Below are positions 1 to 5,893 of a DNA stretch of 15,100 bases, one piece after another (positions within the stretch are counted from its first letter, which is position 1; each line of letters starts with the position of its first letter). Where the stretch lies: contig SLJA01000237.1 in the NCBI GenBank assembly GCA_007135355.1, forward strand, positions 1 through 15,100, in the 5' to 3' direction. The notes beneath the pieces are model-generated. The model was given only the letters and a program-made list of their open reading frames with translations, had not been told where the DNA came from and ran no database searches. The DNA comes from Wenzhouxiangella sp. (GTDB lineage Bacteria; Pseudomonadota; Gammaproteobacteria; Xanthomonadales; Wenzhouxiangellaceae). Position numbers and translations under genes: made by a program.

Positions 1-101
1 CTGGGGGACAGCCGGTTTTTCGAAACAACGATTAGACATGAGTCCGGTCGACCCATTGCTGGTTTGATTGTTGTCGCTGGCAAACACGCTTGATTGGAGT
101 C

Positions 102-130
102 TTGATTTTTCAATCCTGGCCCAATCTAAT
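102..130 (+). promoter_or_regulatory. Possible sigma-70 promoter for gcvT
   Basis: TTGATT at 102-107 and TCTAAT at 125-130 are separated by 17 bases, matching the -35 and -10 consensus at four and five of six positions. Transcription would begin near 137, leaving a short leader before gcvT. The rest of bases 1-149 shows no gene. I saw no glycine-riboswitch core in it, although the riboswitch could lie outside the window. This is a pattern match only. Confidence 0.35.
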
Positions 131-164
131 CATTGAGAGATAAACTATTTTGCCGAGGCCTGTT

Positions 165-1235
165 GTGCAAAACATAACTCCGCTGTACCAAGCCCATCTC
201 GACGCCGGTGGCAAGTTGGTCGACTTTGCAGGTTGGTCACTGCCGATTCATTACGGCTCGCAGATGGAAGAGCACCACGCGGTGCGCCGCGCTTGCGGTA
301 TGTTCGATGTTTCGCACATGACGGTGGTCGACCTGCGTGGTGCCGGTACGCAAGCCTACCTGCGCCGGCTGCTGGCCAACGATGTGGCCAAGATTGGTGA
401 TGGTCAGGCCCTTTACGGGTGCATGCTCGACGAGCGTGGCGGCGTGATCGATGATCTGATCACTTACCGCGTCTCGGCCGACTTCTATCGCACCGTCGTC
501 AATGCCGCCACGCGCACGGCGGATCTGGAGTGGATGCAGAGCCAGGCGCAGGGCTTTGATGTGGAAATTACGGAGCGTAAGGATCTAGCGATGATCGCCG
601 TGCAGGGCCCGCGGGCCCGCCAGCAAGTGATCGCCGTGCTGGATGCCCCGACGTTGGTTGACGTCAAGCCGTTCCGGGCAGTAGCCCATGAACAGTGCTT
701 TGTCGCCCGCACCGGCTATACCGGCGAGGATGGTTTTGAGGTCCTGCTACCGGCCGACCGCGCGGTCGAATTCTGGGATGCGCTCAAGTCAGCGGGGGTG
801 CAGCCCTGCGGCCTGGGTGCACGCGACTCGCTCAGGCTGGAAGCGGGCCTGAACCTGTATGGCCAGGACATGGATGCTCACACCACGCCGCTGGTCTCCA
901 ACCTGACCTGGACCGTTGCCTTTGAACCCGCCGAGCGCGACTTCATCGGTCGCGCCGCGCTCGAGGCCCAGCGTCAGGCCGGCGTGCCCGAACGGCTGGT
1001 CGGCCTGGTCCTGAGCAAGGGAGCCATTCCGCGCAGCGGCGCGCCCGTCTACACGCCCGAGGGCGAGGGCCGTGTCACCAGCGGCAGCTTTTCCCCGACC
1101 CTGGAATGCCCCATCGCCCTGGCCCGCATCCCCGCCGGCGAATCGACTGAAGCCGAGGTCGAACTCAGAGGCAAGCGCCTGGCCGCCCGCGTGGTCAAGC
1201 CGCCGTTTGTGCGCAATGGGCAGATCAAGGTTTGA
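165..1235 (+). CDS. gcvT: Aminomethyltransferase, glycine cleavage system T protein
   Basis: This is the T protein of the glycine cleavage system. It takes the aminomethyl group carried on lipoylated H protein, releases ammonia and passes the carbon to tetrahydrofolate as 5,10-methylene-THF in the cytosol. The family hallmarks are plain: an N-terminal TPLY segment, VDFAGW, HYGSQ, MFDVSHM, and GGVIDD holding the conserved catalytic aspartate (Asp101 if counted from the TTG at 150). The C-terminal barrel has ECPIALARIP and ends normally. I prefer the GTG at 165: GAGG at 155-158 sits six bases upstream and the product then begins four residues before TPLY, as in E. coli. The alternative TTG at 150 adds five residues and has GAGAGA at 135-140 ahead of it. 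No gcvH or gcvP follows, so its partners must be encoded elsewhere or upstream of the window. Confidence 0.95.
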   Translation: MQNITPLYQAHLDAGGKLVDFAGWSLPIHYGSQMEEHHAVRRACGMFDVSHMTVVDLRGAGTQAYLRRLLANDVAKIGDGQALYGCMLDERGGVIDDLITYRVSADFYRTVVNAATRTADLEWMQSQAQGFDVEITERKDLAMIAVQGPRARQQVIAVLDAPTLVDVKPFRAVAHEQCFVARTGYTGEDGFEVLLPADRAVEFWDALKSAGVQPCGLGARDSLRLEAGLNLYGQDMDAHTTPLVSNLTWTVAFEPAERDFIGRAALEAQRQAGVPERLVGLVLSKGAIPRSGAPVYTPEGEGRVTSGSFSPTLECPIALARIPAGESTEAEVELRGKRLAARVVKPPFVRNGQIKV

Positions 1236-1257
1236 GCCGGAATGGCGATTGGGTGCC

Positions 1258-1313
1258 TTTAAACCGCAGACGAACGCTGATTAAAGAGGATTAACGCGGA
1301 TAAGGACAGATTT
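1258..1313 (+). repeat. 10-bp-period intergenic repeat, left copy
   Basis: Starting in CCGCA at 1264-1268, a GAY triplet recurs every ten bases: GACGAACGCT, GATTAAAGAG, GATTAACGCG, GATAAGGACA, GAT. The same motif returns inverted at 1469-1506. The two copies share ACCGC, GAACGC and GATTAAAGA in the same order, differing by one ten-base unit. From memory, strings of this kind (ACCGCAGATGAACGCAGAT) recur in intergenic DNA of many bacteria. Their function is unknown to me. Confidence 0.6.
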
Positions 1314-1468
1314 CCTCGAGTTTTGTCCGAGGCCGCTGCTTTTCTGTCAACTCGAACCGCCAGCCTGAATCACTCAAGAATCCGCAGGACGATCGTGCAG
1401 TCTTTTGAACGATTCGGGTCAGGATCAGGAATTTGCGGCGAGCTTAAACAGGGCCACAGGTTCTCTTT

Positions 1469-1506
1469 TTCTTTAATCTGCGTTCATCTGCGTTCATCCG
1501 CGGTAA
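1469..1506 (-). repeat. 10-bp-period intergenic repeat, right copy (inverted)
   Basis: Read on the minus strand this is ACCGCG followed by GATGAACGCA twice and then GATTAAAGAA, again with ten-base spacing. It is the inverted partner of the copy at 1258-1313. It lies ten bases beyond the stop codon of the asparaginase-like gene on the minus strand. RNA read through the region could fold the two copies into a long stem with a loop of roughly 150-180 bases. Confidence 0.6.
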
Positions 1507-1515
1507 AAAACCGTC

Positions 1516-2001
1516 TCAACAGGCCTCGAAGCGATTCGCCGAGCGGTTCTTGCGTACGTGGGCAGGATCCCAGACGCGGCCGTTCATGGCGATCCAGACG
1601 CCGGGGGGCAGGGTTTGTACAGCCCCGATGGCGCAGCCGATGTTGAAGACCGCGTCGGAGTCAATGAAGCGAGCCGGGTGCAGGGCGCCGGTCATGATGA
1701 TGACCCGGTTTCCCGTATCAGAAAGCAGGGCGGCCGTGTCGGTCATGGTATCGGTGCCGTGTGTGATCAGGTAGTGTTGGTCGTCGCTGGCCAGGACGGC
1801 CTGCCGGATCAGACGCCGGTCGTCGTCGGTCATTTGCAGTGAATCCTTGCGCAGCAGCGCGCGCACTTCCCAGCGAAATGCCACGTTCATGTCCTTCAGG
1901 ATGCGGCCGATTTCCGGCTCGCCGATTTTGTAATCGGACTTTTCGTCGTAGTAGATCTTGTCGATCGTGCCGCCGGTAGTCAGGATGTTCAGTTTGTCCA
2001 A
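1516..2001 (-). CDS. Single-domain asparaginase-like protein
   Basis: The product is about 161 residues and matches only the N-terminal domain of L-asparaginases, which usually exceed 320 residues. Counting from the proposed TTG start at 2001, visible equivalents of the E. coli type II catalytic set are Thr12 (TTGGTID), Tyr24, Ser54, Thr83-Asp84 (HGTDT) and Lys151. All N-domain active-site residues are therefore kept, while the C-terminal domain is absent with no sign of a frameshift remnant downstream. The frame stays open to 2397, but that extension runs under the start of the opposite gene and reads like non-coding shadow, so I place the start just before LNILTTGG. Only a weak CAGG precedes it. 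There is no signal peptide, so it should be cytosolic. Similar short proteins are annotated as asparaginase-domain proteins in other proteobacteria. The actual substrate is unproven. Confidence 0.82.
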   Translation of the reverse strand: MDKLNILTTGGTIDKIYYDEKSDYKIGEPEIGRILKDMNVAFRWEVRALLRKDSLQMTDDDRRLIRQAVLASDDQHYLITHGTDTMTDTAALLSDTGNRVIIMTGALHPARFIDSDAVFNIGCAIGAVQTLPPGVWIAMNGRVWDPAHVRKNRSANRFEAC

Positions 2002-2040
2002 TTGTTCAGCCTGTGAGCCGCGGGGCGTGGGGGGAAGTGC

Positions 2041-2050
2041 AGTAGTATAG
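2041..2050. promoter_or_regulatory. AT-rich island with possible -10 elements on both strands
   Basis: The 54-base gap between the two divergent genes is GC-rich apart from this patch. On the minus strand it reads TATACT (2049-2044), five of six matches to the -10 consensus, about 40 bases before the asparaginase-like start. On the plus strand it reads TAGTAT (2043-2048), only eight bases before the ATG at 2056. I found no good -35 hexamer on either side, so this is a weak call. Confidence 0.3.
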
Positions 2051-2055
2051 CGGCG

Positions 2056-4662
2056 ATGAAACGTACTGCATTGGCCATGCTGGCGCTTTGGTTGCCGAGT
2101 CTCTGCTTGGCACTTGAGCCCATCAGTGATGAACAAATCGCGACGTTGCACTGGATGCCCCAGGTCGGGTCTGAGGCCATGTCGCGCACTCGCGCGCTGG
2201 AGCTTTGGCTTGCCGAGGATCCCGCCGACCTGACCGATTGGCGTCGGCAAGTGGACCTGCGCCAGATCAATCTCGACCGTCAGCTGGATCACGGCAGACC
2301 GGCGCTGGCCAACTGGATGGATGGGCGCGTGGGGTGGCTTATTCAGGCGCGTCAGCAAAATCTGGCAGCCCCGGCTACCGCGCAAAGACTGTCGCAACGG
2401 CTCTTGTCGTCGCTGGATTCGGCTTCAGCGTTCAGCCCAATCACGCCGCATACTCGATTCAGGGCCGAGGCCACCTGGGCTCGGTTCAGGGAACTGCTGC
2501 GCGCGGCGCCGGTTGCTGACGCGGAACTAGAGATCGCGGCATTTTGGTCTGGTCTGCAAGCCCTGGCAGCAGAGGAACCGGAAGCCCAACGCAAACATGC
2601 GCTGGCGCAGGTTGAGCGCGCTCGTGCAATGGGCCGTGAAGAGACGTCGGATGGGCGCCTGCGCGCATTGGCCGGCATCGCGGACGCCGACAGCGTGGCC
2701 GCTTGGGAACGAGGAGATGGTTTAACCGCCTTGTGGTCCTTGTTTGAGAGTCTGATGTTGCTGTTGCCGCTTGATGCGGCCGAGGACGCGCAAGCACGGC
2801 TGGCTGTCATTGGCGACATGATGGCGGCAGGAGAAGCCCCCCTGCGCGCGGTTGATACCGACTTTCCGATTCTATTGGCGCAGCTCCACGATGCCGCCGA
2901 ATACATGGCGTCCTCGCCGCCGCTTTCAGATCTGGCCGCGCGCGAATTACTCGATGCCTATTTCCGCCTTGCTTTTTTTGTCCCGGATGCTGCTTTTTAC
3001 CTGGACCAGCCGGTGCGGGATCACATCAGTCAGATCTTGATCGACTGCGAGATTAACCCGGATCTGGTCGGCCCATTGCCGCGCCAGCTCTTTGAGCAGT
3101 GTCCGGAGCGCTTGGTCGGGCTGTTGCGCGAAGGCTTGAGCGATGATGAACTGGTCGGTGTTCGTGAAGGACCATTCGCCCCCGAATTTCTGCGCCGAGA
3201 GCTGGGGCTGCTGAGCTGGCAGAGAGCGCGTTATTTGGATGGTTATCTGAACTGGGCGCTTCAGGCGAGCTGTCAGCCGCCGGAATGGGTGAATGTTGTG
3301 GAATGGTCGATTCTTGTCGACTATCTGTCAAGCTGGGTTCCGCAGCGGCCGGTTTTCTTTGCCACGGCGCGCTGGCAGGAAGCCGTGGACGATTTGCTTG
3401 AAGAGATCGGCCGGCGCCAGGAAAGTCATGAAGCCTGGTTGGACTGCATTACCGGCCACGGTGGCCAAAGACGTGACCCGGTCAGTCGTTTGATTCGCCT
3501 GCAAACCCAGGCCCTGAACGAACTAGAGGGGGCTTTGCAGACCGCCTATCAAGCGTTTCTGCGCGAGGCCACCCGGCCTGGGGCTGATATTGATCTGGCC
3601 GGCGCTGTCGATCAGCTGACGGCTTATCGTCCGGAAGGCTTGTCGGTGATGCCGTGCGCCGGGGGCGAGACCTGCGGCGCACGTGTCGAGCTGCCGGTCA
3701 GCCGCGCTTTGCTCGGGCTGTTTCCCAATACCTTTCTTTTGGCTGATCAGTTGGGCATTGGGCGCCTGGGGCTGTGTTATGACAACGTGCGCTGGGTTGA
3801 TCGAAGCCTGCAGGGCGCGCGGCCGCAGGATCCCCAGGTGGCCAACTATTTTGGGCGTTTGTCTTTCGAACTGGTCGGCACATTCGATGACGGCGGCGGG
3901 ATGGCGACCGTATTCCGGCAGCGCCTGACTTCAGCCGAACGCAGCCATTATTTGTTCGCGGAGGCGAGTGACGATCTGCTGGCCATGGATTGCCCGATCT
4001 CGCTTAGCGGACTTCCTGTCGCCAGTCGTTTGCCGCCGGAACGTCGAGGACTGGTTCCAGACCGGCTGACTTACTTTGTTGCCACTCCGGTGACCGCCGA
4101 TGGAAAGTTGTCGGCCAACTGGGATCGTGGCGCGGAGTGGCGGGACTGGTTCCTCACTGATGAACGGGTGGAAATCATTGAGAGCCCCCGGCCGGACATG
4201 TTGCAAGCGCGGGTCCAGGCAGAAATGGAGGCTCTGAATGCGCGTCGTGAGCGCCGGATTGCTGCCAGTCTGCTAAGCGCGGTCGATCAGGATCCTTTGG
4301 GGCAGGCAATGGCCGTAGTCTCCGACACGTCGGGTTTGATTCGACGTGTGCTGGAAATCCACTATCCGCGCCTGTTGCGTCATGACGGATCGCTACGCGC
4401 CGCCGTCGTGGGAACCGGAGGCTTAGTGGGGCGCGAGCAGGTGCGACAGTTCCGAGACACCGGCGAGCCATTGACTCATCTGGCTCGGAATGCTCGTGCG
4501 CGACTGCTGACGCTGCAATCAATCTGGGAGGAGTTGCCTGACGCTGTGCGCGAGCGCGGTCAGCCGGCGCCCGAGACCGATATCGCCTTGCACCAGCTCA
4601 AGGAGCTGCAATCTCTCACGCGCTCGTCGACGGCTGTCGTCGAATTGTTGCCAGAGCCGTGA
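2056..4662 (+). CDS. Large exported protein of unknown function
   Basis: I do not recognise this 868-residue protein. It opens with a clean Sec signal peptide (MKRT, then a hydrophobic core to about residue 17, with likely cleavage after CLA near residue 19). There is no lipobox and no later membrane span, so a soluble periplasmic or secreted protein is likely. The mature part is rich in Leu, Ala, Arg and Glu and appears mostly helical up to about residue 510. A more mixed region follows (about 530-700), then another helical, charged stretch (710-830). There are eight mature cysteines (about 331, 349, 406, 464, 534, 540, 574 and 646), an even number that suits disulfides. The ATG lacks a Shine-Dalgarno at normal distance. 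Leucine TTG and phenylalanine TTT codons look commoner here than in the lpx genes, though I did not count them. The 3' end overlaps the convergent DUF2069-like gene by 47 bases. No function is proposed. Confidence 0.85.
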   Translation: MKRTALAMLALWLPSLCLALEPISDEQIATLHWMPQVGSEAMSRTRALELWLAEDPADLTDWRRQVDLRQINLDRQLDHGRPALANWMDGRVGWLIQARQQNLAAPATAQRLSQRLLSSLDSASAFSPITPHTRFRAEATWARFRELLRAAPVADAELEIAAFWSGLQALAAEEPEAQRKHALAQVERARAMGREETSDGRLRALAGIADADSVAAWERGDGLTALWSLFESLMLLLPLDAAEDAQARLAVIGDMMAAGEAPLRAVDTDFPILLAQLHDAAEYMASSPPLSDLAARELLDAYFRLAFFVPDAAFYLDQPVRDHISQILIDCEINPDLVGPLPRQLFEQCPERLVGLLREGLSDDELVGVREGPFAPEFLRRELGLLSWQRARYLDGYLNWALQASCQPPEWVNVVEWSILVDYLSSWVPQRPVFFATARWQEAVDDLLEEIGRRQESHEAWLDCITGHGGQRRDPVSRLIRLQTQALNELEGALQTAYQAFLREATRPGADIDLAGAVDQLTAYRPEGLSVMPCAGGETCGARVELPVSRALLGLFPNTFLLADQLGIGRLGLCYDNVRWVDRSLQGARPQDPQVANYFGRLSFELVGTFDDGGGMATVFRQRLTSAERSHYLFAEASDDLLAMDCPISLSGLPVASRLPPERRGLVPDRLTYFVATPVTADGKLSANWDRGAEWRDWFLTDERVEIIESPRPDMLQARVQAEMEALNARRERRIAASLLSAVDQDPLGQAMAVVSDTSGLIRRVLEIHYPRLLRHDGSLRAAVVGTGGLVGREQVRQFRDTGEPLTHLARNARARLLTLQSIWEELPDAVRERGQPAPETDIALHQLKELQSLTRSSTAVVELLPEP

Positions 4663-4954
4663 AATAAATCACCACCAGGCCGACCTGAACCAGAGCAATC
4701 AGGCGCACGTTCGGGTTGACCCAAGCCTCTGTTACGCCGACTGAAAAATAGACCAGCAGAAAAAGGCCCGCCACCACCAGACCGCGAGGCTTCAGCCGCC
4801 AGGCAAACGGCAGCACCAACAGCAGAGGGAGGATGCTCAAGGCCAGCACCAGGGCCAGCGGCAAAATTTGTGGTGGTTGCAGCCAGATAAACCAGATCAG
4901 CTGCACCGGGATCAAGGCCAGCAGCGACCAGCGGCACCAGGACAGCCGAATCAT
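4616..4954 (-). CDS. DUF2069-like small inner-membrane protein
   Basis: The protein has 112 residues and four hydrophobic segments: near WSLLALIPVQLIWFIWL, ILPLALVLALSILPLLLVL, GLVVAGLFLLVYFSVG and VRLIALVQVGLVVIYF. A basic, serine-rich tail follows. Size, helix pattern and position next to wrbA fit the DUF2069 family, whose role is unknown. The ATG at 4954 overlaps the wrbA stop as ATGA, so translation is probably coupled. A longer frame to 5002 adds only an arginine-rich, improbable N-terminus. Its last 47 bases overlap the end of the convergent 868-residue gene. Confidence 0.75.
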   Translation of the reverse strand: MIRLSWCRWSLLALIPVQLIWFIWLQPPQILPLALVLALSILPLLLVLPFAWRLKPRGLVVAGLFLLVYFSVGVTEAWVNPNVRLIALVQVGLVVIYFTALATIRRQPSTSA

Positions 4955-5541
4955 TTCAGGCGTCCGGCAATGTCGGCCACGCGTCGGCCCAGGGCGCGGC
5001 ACAGTTCGGCCTCGTCGGCATCCAGTGCGCGGTCGCTGTCTTTGCCGGCCAGGTGGCTGGGCCCGTAAGGCGTGCCGCCGCTGCGGGTGCGACTCAAGGC
5101 CGGTTCGGAGTAGGGCAGGCCGACCATCAGCATGCCGTGGTGCAGCAGCGGCAGCATCATGCTCAGCAAGGTCGATTCCTGCCCGCCATGCAGGCTACCG
5201 GTAGAGGTAAATACCGCGGCCGGTTTGCCGACGAGGGTACCCGAGACCCACTCGTTGATGGTGCCGTCAAGGAAATATTTGACCGACGCCGCCATATTGC
5301 CGAAGCGGGTCGGGCTGCCGAGGATCAGGCCGTCGCACTCGGCCAGGTCCTGCGCGTCGACCAGGGCGGGTCCTTCACTCGAAGGTTCGCGAGCGACCGG
5401 ATCAATCGCCGACGTCAGCGGCGCGACTGAACGCAGACGAGCCGCCGCACCGGCGACCGATTCCACGCCGCGCGCCACCTCGCGCGCCATGCCCAGGGTG
5501 TTGCCATGCACGGAATGGCAGACAATCAGGATTTCGGTCAT
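4951..5541 (-). CDS. wrbA: NAD(P)H:quinone oxidoreductase, WrbA family flavoprotein
   Basis: WrbA proteins bind FMN in a flavodoxin fold and reduce quinones by two electrons with NAD(P)H, protecting against redox cycling. The 196-residue product shows the phosphate loop HSVHGNT near residues 10-15, GSPTRFGNM near 76-83, TSTGSLHGGQE near 113-122 and LLHHGMLMVGLPY near 132-144, all family signatures. Length is typical. I start at the ATG at 5541, directly before TEILIVCHS. The frame runs on to 5601 but only through the end of arsC. A GGAG lies 15-18 bases upstream of the ATG, inside arsC, and only four bases separate the arsC stop from this start. The stop overlaps the next gene's ATG. It is the middle member of an arsC-wrbA-DUF2069 operon. 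Confidence 0.93.
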   Translation of the reverse strand: MTEILIVCHSVHGNTLGMAREVARGVESVAGAAARLRSVAPLTSAIDPVAREPSSEGPALVDAQDLAECDGLILGSPTRFGNMAASVKYFLDGTINEWVSGTLVGKPAAVFTSTGSLHGGQESTLLSMMLPLLHHGMLMVGLPYSEPALSRTRSGGTPYGPSHLAGKDSDRALDADEAELCRALGRRVADIAGRLK

Positions 5542-5545
5542 GAAG

Positions 5546-5893
5546 TCAGAGCATCTCCAGTATGGTTTCAGGCGGACGGCCGATGCGGGCCTGCTGTCCA
5601 TAAATGACGATGGGCCGCTCGATCAGACGCGGGTGCCTGTTCATGGCTTCAAGCAGCTGCCCATCGTCGAGATCGGGCCGGTCCAGGCCGAGTTCACGGT
5701 ATACGACCTCGCCTGTGCGCAGTAAATCTCGTGGCCGAAGGCCCAGTAGCTTGATAATGTGCCGAAGCTCGGTCACGCTGGGTACTTGCCTGAGATACTC
5801 AATGATGTCAGGCTCAAGGCCCCGCTCTCGCAACAAGGCCAGCGTCTGTCTGCTCTTGGAACAACGCGGATTATGATAAATGGTGAGTGTCAT
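5546..5893 (-). CDS. arsC: Glutaredoxin-dependent arsenate reductase (ArsC family)
   Basis: This 115-residue thioredoxin-fold protein carries the ArsC active site: Cys11 in HNPRCSKSR, with Arg59 (LRTGE), Arg93 (ERPIV) and Arg106 (IGRPPE). These are one position below Cys12, Arg60, Arg94 and Arg107 of plasmid R773 ArsC, so the full catalytic set is present. The family reduces arsenate to arsenite using glutathione and glutaredoxin. No arsB, arsR or acr3 is nearby, so a dedicated arsenic operon is not indicated, and a housekeeping role (as in YffB/YfgD-type relatives) remains possible. It heads the minus-strand operon. Its ATG overlaps by 14 bases the annotated start of the divergent yihY, which suggests that the yihY start may lie further in. 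Confidence 0.93.
   Translation of the reverse strand: MTLTIYHNPRCSKSRQTLALLRERGLEPDIIEYLRQVPSVTELRHIIKLLGLRPRDLLRTGEVVYRELGLDRPDLDDGQLLEAMNRHPRLIERPIVIYGQQARIGRPPETILEML

Larger units (their letters stand above)
1236..1515. other. Gene-free intergenic stretch between convergent gcvT and the asparaginase-like gene
   Basis: These 280 bases lie between two convergent genes. No reading frame here looks like protein. The stretch holds the two inverted copies of the 10-bp-period repeat near its ends. Just inside the left copy is a small hairpin, CCTCG at 1314-1318 pairing with CGAGG at 1328-1332, followed within a few bases by a short T run. It could be a weak terminator for gcvT, but the stem is only five pairs. 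I see nothing else in the middle part (about 1340-1460). Confidence 0.6.

Noticed and set aside
1..149. Glycine riboswitch upstream of gcvT
   Set aside because: I looked for the paired aptamer core with its conserved purine-rich segments and did not find it in the visible 149 bases; only a promoter-like pair is present.
1258..1508. CRISPR array or attachment site at the 10-bp-period repeats
   Set aside because: The copies are inverted, differ in length and contain very short units without spacers; no integrase or cas gene is near.
1323..1646. Plus-strand open frame (107 codons) in the intergenic stretch after gcvT
   Set aside because: It crosses the inverted repeat and the 3' end of the asparaginase-like gene, has no good ribosome-binding site and reads as low-complexity Ser/Arg-rich shadow.
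2002..2397. Upstream extension of the asparaginase-like frame to 293 residues
   Set aside because: It would run antisense through the signal peptide and start of the 868-residue gene, and the extra 132 residues lack any resemblance to asparaginases.
4560..4937. Alternative minus-strand frame (125 codons) over the DUF2069-like gene
   Set aside because: It shares most bases with the DUF2069-like frame, but only the latter gives four clean membrane helices and an ATGA link to wrbA.
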